Both the position numbers and the translations under genes were made by a program. From positions 992,001 through 1,056,000 of the forward strand of contig JAYJMM010000035.1 in the NCBI GenBank assembly GCA_037349105.1: a stretch of DNA of 64,000 bases. Direction: 5' to 3'. Origin of the DNA: Limnomonas spitsbergensis (taxonomy: Eukaryota > Chlorophyta > Chlorophyceae > Chlamydomonadales). Shown one piece after another: positions 12,701 through 24,700 of the stretch. A model generated the notes under the pieces. The model did not search any database. It was not told where the DNA came from and saw only the letters and a program-made list of their open reading frames with translations. Positions within the stretch are counted from its first letter, which is position 1. Each line of letters opens with the position of its first letter.

Positions 12701-15700
12701 AATCAGTGTTCTTGGTAAGGTGTCTCGGTATGGCTCGGTACGCCGTACTGTACCGTACTGCATTTTGTCTATTTGATTTAATCATTTCTATCTCTGTTCA
12801 CTTGTTCAGCCAGTTGAATGGGTGCTGCTGCTGCTGCAGTTGCTGCTCCTGCTGCTGCTCCCTATCCCAGCTCATAACACTCGGCTGTTGGACGTTGCGG
12901 GAATCAAGGCCCTGCCTCACCTTCCAGTCGTGAGGTCTCTGGCTTGAGCTTGTCGACTGATGCGGGGAAGAAATGCATCAGCGCCTGAACGATGCTGTGC
13001 GCCAGCCGCACAATCTTCTGGTGCGTGCGATAGTTCTCCACCAGCTGGAACATGTCGGGTGCAGCGTGCACCTTTGGAGGGGCTGCCGCTGCCGACCAGC
13101 TGCTGCCGCTGCCACTGCTGGGGCCGTCACCGCTAGTACTGGCAGAAGCCGCAGTTTGTGATTCAGCTGCTGGCGGTGCTGGCATGGCTTTATTGCGGCT
13201 GCTTGCCGCGGGTGTGGGCGGGGCTGCCAGAGGGGGCTCCGCAATCTCCGCCAGCTTGCCCAGCGTTGGCCCAAGGAACTCCTTGTACACTAGGGACCTG
13301 CTCGCCACAACATGGAGGAGGAAGATAGGAAAGAGGAAAACAAACTGTCGGTAAACTAGTATCCTTTTTTAAGAGGAAAACAGACTGTTGGCATGCTGGT
13401 TTCTTTTTGTAAGAGGAAAACAAAAAGTATACAAATACCTGTTTTAAGAGGAAAACAAAAAGTATACAAATACCTGTTTTAAGAGGAAAACAAAAAGTAT
13501 ACAAATACCTGTTTTAAGAGGAAAACAAAAAGTATACAAATACCTGTTTTAAGAGGAAAACAAAAAGTATACAAATACCTGTTTTAAGAGGAAAACAAAA
13601 AGTATACAAATACCTGTTTTAAGAGGAAAACAAAAAGTATACAAATACCTGTTTTAAGAGGAAAACAAAAAGTATACAAATACCTGTTTTAAGAGGAAAA
13701 CAAACTGTTGGTATGCTGGTATCATTTTTAAGAGGAGAACAAAAAGGATACAAATACCGGTATGGATATGACATCTCCAAAGCTATGGTTGCAGTATGGG
13801 TAGGATTCATCTCTTGGCGTCAGCCGTAGACAGGGGGGGCAGGATGGAAGTTGAAGGTGCTGCGGCGGCTGACAAGTGTGCGCGCCAATTTTGCTCTAGC
13901 GTCAAACATTCCAGAAAGAAAGAAAGAAAGAAAACTACGCCCCGCAGGGGCGTGAGGGTTAAGGAAACAGCGCAGCATGGGCCTAGGCCGCGTCCGCGCC
14001 GTGACCATTAAAAATATTCCAATAATATTTTCATTTGCACAATCTATTCATTTGAATGATAACTTGTTTAATCCAGACAGGCATACCGTAGCCTGCACAG
14101 TTTTCATTTATAAAATACCGGTGGAACTGATGCATATTAACCGAAGTGGAGGTGCCACTCCAAGTGGATTGAGGGCGGATCATGCACGCAGCCTTGTCCA
14201 TTTTATTGCGTATGATACCACTGTTCGTTGCCACTACTGGGCCAACTGGGTAATGGCAACAACGCGGCTGCGGCTGCGGTCCCCAGCTGCGCTGTTTCCT
14301 CAACCTCCACGCCGCAATGGGGCGCAGCTTCCTTTCTTTCTTTGGGCCGACGAGGACCATACCTTGAATCAGGAAACAGCGCAGCATGGGCCTAGGCCGC
14401 GTCCGCGCCGTGACCATTAAAAATATTCCAATAATATTTTCATTTGCACAATCTATTCATTTGAATGATAACTTGTTTAATCCAGACAGGCATACCGTAG
14501 CCTGCACAGTTTTCATTTATAAAATACCGGTGGAACTGATGCATATTAACCGAAGTGGAGGTGCCACTCCAAGTGGATTGAGGGCGGATCATGCACGCAG
14601 CCTTGTCCATTTTATTGCGTATGATACCACTGTTCGTTGCCACTACTGGGCCAACTGGGTAATGGCAACAGCGCGGCTGCGGCTGCGGTCCCCAGCTGCG
14701 CTGTTTCCTCAACCTCCACGCCGCAATGGGGCGCAGCTTCCTTTCTTTCTTTGGGCCGACGAGGACCATACCTTGAATCAGAATCCGGCCGGTCGACCAA
14801 GGTCTCAAGCGACAGGCCTTCAACGCACCAGACCCCCACGGCCGTCACGTAGCTGAATTGTAGCTGAATTGTAGCTGAAGCCCTGGCTAAAATACTGGTT
14901 ATCAGTGATCTGAATACGGTATATATGATGTAAGCACTCTATCTCTGCATGCATGATTGACCTTTGTAGTCTATCGCTGCAGTACGGTATGAAAATGAAT
15001 AGATAAATCTTCGCAGCCAATGCTCCACTCTCTATATTTAACAATACAAGATACCGTATGGAAGCCATCCCCAGCCACAACCTCAAGGCCGGTATGTCGC
15101 CCACGGTCAGAAGTCAGCGTATGTGGGATGGAGCCCATCTCTTAGTCGAGCCTCACTCGATGACTTCATAACCCGAAACTCAATGTCCACATTTTTTCGT
15201 ACACAAACGTTGTCACGAGTTGGTGCGCGGCCTATTGAACGCTTAATTACGATTGTCAGCAGTGGTTTCAATCTGTGAAACCACAAGTAAGCAAAGTGAC
15301 ACCAAATAGTAGTGACAGAACGGTATATCCGATATTTTGTGTATCCTTATTTCTAGCATTATTTCTCAAAGGCTAGAGCCAAGGCCCTTACCTCCTGACC
15401 TCACATCTGAGGTCGGAGCTCATGATCTCCATGGCCCTTAGTTTACAGTGGCCATGTCCCATGAATCGGCCAAAATGGGCGGCTTTCTTAATCCACGTAC
15501 TCGTTTGCGGATCCATTGATTTATCAATTTATTTATCTCTTTGTGCCCTTAATTACCTGATGACCTCTCACACCACACTGGGCGATTTACTAATGACGTC
15601 ATCTGTTTACTCCTTTACCAAAGTTGTTTTACGAATGATGTTGATTGTATCCTTCTTTACCTACGCTTTCTTATTTCTGTAATTTAGTCAAAGCCATACC

Positions 15701-18700
15701 TGATGACCTCAAATCTGAAGTTGGTGCCCCTTGCGATGGTCTGCGCTGTGTCCCCTGCCAGCAGCAGCCCAGTATCTGGCTTCAGGCACAAAAACTTGAA
15801 CAGCGCTAGCTGCGCCGGCGTCAAGTCCTGGACCTGTGAGGCAATGTAATGATATCAGTGCTTTGCCGATTGCGGTCCTTACTGTGGCTGAATTGAACAC
15901 CTGAGGTTCAGTCACAGAAGGCACATTTCAAGGCACATTCAGTTATTTTTACCATTAAGGGATCGCAATTTTGAGCCATGGTTCTGGATCACGGCGCAAT
16001 TGCGAATCACTGAATGATATACCAGGAGTTGGCAGTTATTCGGACCGGCAGGTATAGATGTGTGCGCAGCATGCGTACAGGATTCAGGCGTGCATGCTAC
16101 ATGCTGTCTACAGAAAGAGTGTACAACACATGGTCTGAGTTGGCCTGAGAAAACAGACTGGCATGCGTGCAGGCAGGCTGGCATGCATGTAGGCTGGCAT
16201 GCAGTCGTACATGCTCGCATGCAGTTGTACATGCTCGCATGCAGTTGTACATGCTCGCATTAGTTCATGCAGACTGGTAGGCTGGCATGCATGCTGGCAG
16301 GCTGACATGCAGATATACAGGAGCGCATGCATGCTGGCAGACGCGCAGGATACCTGGCAGGCGTGCGTGCAGGCTGGCAGGCTACGTCCGAGGACTCATA
16401 CTAGTCAGCGGGGGATACTTACGTTAACTTAACAACCCTTAAGCCCTAAGCCCTAAACCCTGCAGGGAATACGTATGTATAAGCTACACAAGCTGGAATG
16501 GTTTGGAGAGCCGGTCAATCTGAGTACGATCCAGCTGATGGAAGGAGCTCCTTTGAGTTTATACATGTTGCTACACATCTGGGCCATGCTCAAAAAGGCT
16601 ACGCCACGTGGGCGTCCAACTGATCCAACTGACAGGGAGCTGTGGGTGTAAAATGCTACATTGCTGACTACTGGCCCCTTTCTTGAAGATAGGGTGCGTG
16701 AACGCTACGGTAAGAGCCAACTTCCATTATTTCCTATTACCGGTATGAAATATTCTTAATTGAAATTAATAGGGAAATTTAATTGGTTGATAGACTGAAC
16801 GGAAATTGATCATGGAATTGTGTGCAAGGAATGAAATAATCACGGCCATGAACAAAGGAATCAATACGTCCAAGGGTGAAGGGATGTGCGTGATCGACTG
16901 AGAAGCTAAAATTTAATTCAACATAAATTAAATTAAATATACGGTATGTATACAGCCAAACGTAGCGTACACTTTCCTTGTCGCCGGGGCAGTCTATCTG
17001 CGCACCTCAACAGGAACTAAAAGATGAATGGACCAGGGTTCGGATTATGACCAGGACTGGGCTCATTTTGGATCCAAAAGGTTCCTGCCTGAGGACACCT
17101 GGACCCTAAACCCCACCCAGGCTGTCCGCACACGTCATCAAGATGTATGTGTGAATCTCCACACATCGGAGTTTGGGCACATCGGGTTTGGATAATATGG
17201 GGTTGGGGCACATCTGGAATATCCCGATAGTATCCCGAAAGTTACCCAATAGGATCCCAATAGGATCCCGAAAGTATCCCGAAAGGATCCCGAAAGTATC
17301 CCGAAAGTATCCCGAAAGGATCCCGAAAGTATCCCGAAAGTATCCCGAAAGTATCCCAAAAGTATCCCAATAGGATCCTTGTGGATAATATGAAAGCCAA
17401 TCATGAACACCTACGTAACTTTTTGACACAACCTTCCCGCCCCAAACTGTGTTGTCACTTCACCTCGACATCATACACTTATTGTAACGTGATGCACACA
17501 TGGATTTGGATGAGACAAGGCCGATTATAAACCCCCAAGTATATTTTTGCACGGTACAGCCTCGGCCCATGCTGCACAGTTTTCTTAACCATCACGGCCC
17601 TGCGGGACGTATTTTCTTTCTTTTCTGAAACCCAGGTACTGAAACCCACTTACTGAAACCCACTGACTGAAACCCACTGACTGAAACCCACTGACTGAAA
17701 CCAGCTATGCTGTCTCCGCACCTAAGAAGGAAAGAAAAATACTACCCCCTCCCGTCCTTGGAGCGCACGGGTGGAGGGGAAACTAAATAAATACGCAAAC
17801 AAGTGTGTGGGTGGATGAAGGAGGAGGGAACAGGACAGCTCAGGGCCGGAACCGAATCTGCAACGACACCATCGCCACACCTCCTCAATGTGAACGTACA
17901 GAAACGTGACGCACACCGGGGTCTGGATAATGAAAAGGCCGATCATCGGTATGAACCATTCTATGGACCCAAGATGTTACTTTTGAACGTCAACCCTAAT
18001 ACCGTGCAGCAGGGAAGTTACATCCGATCGGCGGCCGACCAGAATGGCCAAAAAATAAATATGGCCGATCGCCCCGCTAGGCTTGTCTGCTTACCTCATC
18101 CACGTACACATAGTGAAATGTGACGCACACTTGGAAGCCTCCCTCCAAGCCCAGTTGCTGGTACACGTGCGAGGTGAGATCCGCGACATCCCACTTGTTG
18201 TTCTTCCCCTTCTTGTGCTCGTACTGCTCAAACAGCTTGTGTACCGCCTGAGGGGCAATGAAGCATGCTGGCTTGGCTGTGGCATCCAGGATTTCTGGTA
18301 GCAAGAAACAATCCTAAAACCTAAATCATAAACCCTGAAGCCGTACACCATGGGTTGTGTCTTAGAGTGTGCAGCATTTATAAAAGGGAGCAATTAAAGA
18401 TACATGGAAAGGTAGATCCATGGAAAATCATGTTTGCCTGGTGTTGAACGTTATCTTGAGCGTGGCTTCCTATTTACCTGACTAGATTGCTGGATGACCC
18501 TGGCCTCCAAGCTTCCTGACCAGCTGGTTGGATCAACCACGGCCCTCACTATCGGATCTATGGTACAGCACTGCAGTCTGATACTCTCTGGAGATTCCTT
18601 CCTTCCTTCCTTATTTTCTTTCTTTCTTTGAGCATGTTCAGCACACCACAACGAAACTGAAATCAGAGCATTGGCTTGCCCCCCCCCTCCCTCCGGCCTG

Positions 18701-21700
18701 CCTGCACCCCAGCTGTCAGCACCCCTCAGACAGCACCAAAGTCTCCACCCTCATTCATCATACAGCAATGACCTCTTCGTCACTCATGAAGCCATCAGCA
18801 ACTTCGTTCATTATTTAGCAATGGCCGCATTCATCACTCATTCACCACCCACCAATGACTTCATCCACCATGCATCACTCATTAATGACCCCACGCATCA
18901 CTCATCGATAACATAATCACATCATGCATCACACATCAATGATCTCATTCAGTACGCATCAATGACCTCACCAGCCTCTGGCCTGTGGATAAATGCGCGC
19001 CAGCTCGGCTGCAGGGCAGACAGGCAGCGGGAGGTGTGACACATATCAATAGTCCAATGCTATCCAATAATTACACGGCTTAGCTTATTGCATGATCATT
19101 TGCATAACTTAGATTTTGCATGGCCATTTGCATGACTTCGATTATTGCTTGCATGGCTTGATAATTGCATGGTGTGGCTGCATGGCAGACAGGCAGACAG
19201 ATGTTTGACATGTCTCAATAGAGGGATGGATGAGCGCATGGCTGAATTGGGCACGGAACTGTTTGGCATGCCTTTGCTGGACCCCCAAGAAGCACCCACA
19301 CACGAGTACAGAGTTCTCCCAGGTTACTGGAGCACCCTCAGGTTACCGAAGCACCCTCCAGGTTACTGGAATACCCACATGGCTATATATTAAGTCCTAC
19401 ACCCCAGAACTAGAGCCATGCCCAGAATGGGTGTGCCAGGAATCAGGATGTGCATGGGGCCAGGCCAAGGCTGTGACGCTTAAGATGCCAGTCAATAGAG
19501 ATATACACCGACCACGCTGACACGTGCGATGATAATGCCAGGAGTCTGGCACTTCGTTAAATGTGCCACGCAGAATGTCGAGAGCGGGCTATCCTACCAA
19601 CTTGGATAGAGCTGCTGTATGTAGGTCAAGCGATTCTCACGCATCCTGCTTCGGCGGAGGTGTTGTCTTTCTTTCTTTGCCAGGAGTCAGACACTTGCGA
19701 AACCCTTGGAAACCTACAACTCTCGCCAACTATTCTTCACCAAACCATGGAAACACGGATATCGTAAGTGCCCTTGAGAACTTAAAACCCTCAGTTCTGG
19801 CCTTTCGTTTATCTCAAGCACAATGCACAAGTGAGGCATCTGCAGGGTAACCCGGTACGGAATACGGTACAGTCAAACAGTACGGTACGGGTACGGTACG
19901 GTACTGACATAATGGGATGGGGTAGTAAGAAAATGGATAATACGGTAGTTCCAAACCGTACGGTACGGTACGGGATACGGTACAGGATTTGCCAATACGG
20001 CCGTACTGGGTAACCCTGGTCATCTGCAGGCCCACGTTCAGCTGGGAAGTAACCCCTAAACCCTCACCCTAAACTCTAAACCCTAAGTTCGGATCATATA
20101 AATAAATTTGATGGCAAGAGAGTCCATATCTGGACTCACACAGCCCTCTAGCACATGTTTGTCATGCATTCTGAGATGCTCTTACCGTAATACAATTGTT
20201 TTGAAGTTTCTTAAAAAGTTTGTGTAAATTGTTCTTCTCTTTGCCCGCACAGGCCGTACCTCTGCGAAAGCGCCAAGTAGCTGGCCTGGTCCATGCGACC
20301 GCGTGGGGCATGCAGCGCCTCGATACTTCCCTTGATGCTGCTCTGGATCTCCGCCCACACAAGTGAGGCCTCCAGGCCGCGGCGACGGTCGGCGTCGAGG
20401 TGCGGCCAGTAAGTCCCCTCAAAGCGATCATAGTCCACCTCGTCGGATTGTTCCAAGCTGCCGCCGCCGTTGGGATCCACAGGATTCAGCCCGTGCAGCA
20501 ACTGCCGAGCTTCCGAGCGCTTCCTCCACGCCTGCGGCTCCGAGTGGCCTTGAGCCATCTCCTCTCCGCTGCTGCTGCAATCCTCATCGCTCGATTCCCC
20601 GAAATCTTCGTCCTCAGACCCGCTGTCCTCTGGACAGGCCCGGCCATCGGCGGCGGCAGTGGTGCCGTTGTCACGGTTCCTGCGTGGCCTGCCTGTGAAG
20701 GGTAGGAGCAGGCTGTTGTTCATCATGGTGAGCAACTTCTTGAAGGTCAGGACCAGCGGGCAAAGCTCGTCGCCGACGTCAGCCAGCCTGTCCGGGAGAC
20801 TCCCCAAAAGTTTGGCTTCTTCCTCCTCATCGAGCAGGAGCAGGTCAGGGGCTGTGAACGACAGCTCAGCCCCCCCCGCTGCTGCTGATGGTGCTGAGGA
20901 TAATGACGCCCCGCCCGCCTCCCCTTTTTCATCCGAGGGTAGTCGCTGCTGCTGCGTGGGCAGCGCGAGCGACCGCTGCGTCGCTCGCGCTTTGCTGATG
21001 GAGCCTCGCATCGCGGCGCACAGCTTCGGGCTTAGTGTGACCAGCAGCTGTCGCAGCCGAGGGGCCTCACCCCCCCCGCCGGCGGACGTGGCAGCGCCAA
21101 GCACCTCTTGTGCCTCCTCCTTCTGCAGCAGCTTCTTGATGATGACGGTGGTCTTGCCGGTGCCGGACCGTCCCTGGATGAAGGCGCTCCTAATCAAAAG
21201 GGGAGCAGCCGTGTGTTCAGGTCAGAGGGTGGACAGGCAGAAATGTGTGTTTGTGTTTGAGGGTGGGGAGTGGCTGGGCGTGAGGGAGAGCGATCTTGCA
21301 GGTGCCGTACACTGGATGGAGGCGCTCCTGAGTAAAGGGGAGCAGCCGTGTGTTCAGACGAGAGGATGGGCTGGTGGAAGAGTGGATAGACATGCAGGAG
21401 CTATGTCCCATGCATGAGCTATGTCCCATGCATGAGCTATGTCCCATGCATGAGCTATGTCCCATGCATGGGCCAATATGTGTGGCTTCCTTAATCCGCA
21501 TACTTGTCTGTGTGTATCTATTTTGTGCTTGACGGGCGGAGGAGTGTGCCGGTCATTGGGGGGAGGGAGAGGGATATTGCTGCTGTATGAACAGCCCTGA
21601 GTGAAGGCCATCTGATTGATAAGCAGAGGGTTTAGGGTTTAGGGTGAAGGGTTTGGAGTTTAGGGATTAGGGTTTAGTAAACCCAATACTCTAAATCACA

Positions 21701-24700
21701 AACCCTGTATGAAGGCCACCCTGATTAAATACAGAAGGTGGCACAATCAGTTTCTCATCAGGTGGGTGGGTGGACAGGGCTGACCAGGGTGGACAGGACT
21801 GACCAGAGTGGACAGGACTGACCAGGGTGGACAGGACTGACCAGGGTGGACAGGACAGGGTGGACATACCAGGGTGGATAGGACAATGTGGGCATGACTG
21901 GGTGGGCATAACTAGGTGGGCATGAATGGGTGGGCATGGTTGGGTGGGCATGATTGGGTGGGCATGACTGGGTGGGCATGACTGGGTGGGCATGACTGGG
22001 TGGGCATGATTGGGTGGGCATGACTGGGTGGGCATGATTGGGTGGTCATGATTGGATGGGCATGACTGGGTGGGCATGATTGGGTGGGCAGGCCTGGGTG
22101 GGCATGATTGGATGGGCATGACTGGGTGGGCATGATTGGATGGGCATGACTGGGTGGGCATGATTTGATGGGCATGACTGGGTGGGCATGACTGGGTGGG
22201 CATGATTGGATGGGCATGTCTGGGTGGGCATGATTGGGTGGGCATGACTGGGTGGGCATGACTGACTGGGCATGACTGGGTGGCATGATTGGCTGGGCAT
22301 GGCTGGGCATGGCTGGGTTATGGGATGGATCCGGGCAGCTGTTAAAAAATAAAGCACATTCTGTGGTTGTGAACTATTATTTGTTGGTCCCATGTACCCT
22401 GTTGCTCCGGTATGGGATACAATGTTTGCCGAGTAGTGCATAGTCAGTTGTCTGCCATGGGTGCTCGACAATGCGCGTCACCTTCCTCTGTATTCCACCA
22501 GATTGTGTCCTTGCTCATGATTCCTACTAGATTCTCCTAAATATTTTTTTCTTCAACATTATCCTAGCTCATTTTCCGTACTTGATTCTCCTAAATTTCT
22601 TTGATTCCATATTGTCCTAGCTCTTGATTCCTACTAGATTCTCCTAGCTAATGTCCACCCTTCATGATTCCCTCTTACTTGGCATACTCGACAATGCGCG
22701 TCTCTTCTCCGTTGAGGTTGAACAGAAGCTCCAGAGGAGATCCCTCCTTGCACCAACACAGCGCGCTAGCCACTGCCGACGACAGCGAGAAGAACTTCAT
22801 CAGCAAAACGCTGTCCTGCACCGAAGAGGCCTCCAGCGCGGCGACCTCCAGCTGCCCCGGGAGCGCCCCGCCCTCCACCCCGGCAGCAGCAGCCGCGCTG
22901 TCAAATGGCGCTGACGTCGAAGGGTCGGCTGCCGCTGCGGTCTTGTACCAGCAGAAGGGAGTGTCGGTCGACCACTCACACGGGATGAAGACGCGTCCAC
23001 CGTCAGAGCTTGAGGCGTGACTTTGAATCATCTTGGCGCACCTGTTAGCATGGGACAAATTCCGGTAAGCTTTACTGCTCGGTCGATCCCCGCATCCTAA
23101 GCAGGATACCGTATCTTGCTTAGGATCGGGAGGAAGGTGGGAGGAAGGTGGGGACAAATAACAAAAATATCAACAGGGTGAGGGATTTCAGCAGAATGAA
23201 AATACTCCGCCGTGGGCGCAAGCCTGGCTGTAGGACATCCTGGCATAGCTGGTCTGTCCTTAGGCTAAGGTAATATTGAGGGGATCTTTAGATATTAAGA
23301 AAAGTTGCCCGCAGGGTGGTCTCGAGGGAATTACAAATATAGTAACCACCACATCGGGACCTTGCAATTATACAATTATACCGGTGTCCTCGCAGATCTA
23401 CCAACGGGGGGATTCATAAATGCAAGGCTAGATAGGTCAGGTATTACCATGAGCATGCAGCACTTGCAGATACTTTTAACCTGTGTTTGCAGATACTTAT
23501 ATCTTGTGCTTGTAGATACTTCTAACCTGCCCTTGCAGATTCTCCTAACTTGCGCTTGCAGATATTTTGAAGCAGCACTTGCAGATACTTCTAACTTGCG
23601 CTTGCAGATACTTTGACCAGCACTTGCAGGAACTTCTAACATACGCTTGCAAATAACTGAACATAAGCTTGCAGATACTGGTACCTATAACCTGCGCTTG
23701 CAGATACTTTAACCTGCGCTTCCAGATACTTTAACCTGCGCTTGCAGATACTTTAACCTGCGCTTGCAGATACTTTAACCTGAGCTTGCAGATACTTTAA
23801 CCTGCGCTTGCAGATACTTCTAACCTACCTGGCCCTGTACAAGCTTGAGTACACGCGGAAGGCCGAGGTGAGCCGCTTGACCCAAGACAGGACTTGCTTG
23901 TTGGAGCAGATGTCCCACACCTTCAGGATCTGCCTGTGATCATACGTAGGCAGAGCAATGCAAACAATGAAACAACTCAAGGAGCTGCTGGTTTCAAAAA
24001 TCAGGGTTCAGGGTTGATTTAAGGCTTTGGGGGGTGCCATGGTTAAGTATTTCCACATCTGAGCATCAGACCGGGAAAGATATGAATTTCGCCAATCAAG
24101 GGACTTCCCGCAGTGCTCGCCAGATGACGGCCAGCTGTTGGTTTGCCAAAAGGCGTGCACTTGTGCACCTGGTACCTAGCAAGCCCTCTTGAATGTATAA
24201 ATACCGGTACGCAAACAAGAGTGTGGATGAAGGTAGCAGCCCATGAGCTTAGGGCCATCGGTTGATCCCGGTTTGTAATGGGGCCAAACCGGGACCAGCC
24301 GAGGGACTAGCCGAGGGACCGGCCCAGGGAGATAATGGGGCCAAACCTCGCTCGGTTGGTCTCTCGGCTACTCCCTCGGCTGGTCCAGGTTTGTTCCCAT
24401 GACCGCCCTTGCCTGGTTCCTCGGCTAGTCGGCTGGACCCTTGGCTGGTCCCGGTGTCGTCCCATTACCTGCCTGGGATGGTGCCTTAGCTGGTTCATAT
24501 TTTGCCCCATTACCTCCCATGTGGTCCCATGGCACCCAGTGGTAGCTTCCAGGCAGCCCCTACAATTGAAAACTGTACTCTGCTGGTGCTCATGCAGTAG
24601 GGGTAGCTAAGTTTACCTGCCCTTGTAGTGGTCCACATCTATGCTCCAAACCAGGATCCTGCCGGCGATTTTCTGCACGTGGATCTGGTCCTGGTGTTCC

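Noticed and set aside
20040..20100. Interstitial telomere or chromosome end
   Set aside because: Only short degenerate CCCTAAA-like words occur here and at 21625, 16430, 26600 and 30300; there is no uninterrupted telomere run.
24335..24610. 91-codon plus-strand ORF with repeated WSR/LGW words
   Set aside because: Arises from a CTGGTCCC/GGGACCAGC inverted and direct repeat tract at 24240-24550 inside a helicase intron; no coding character.
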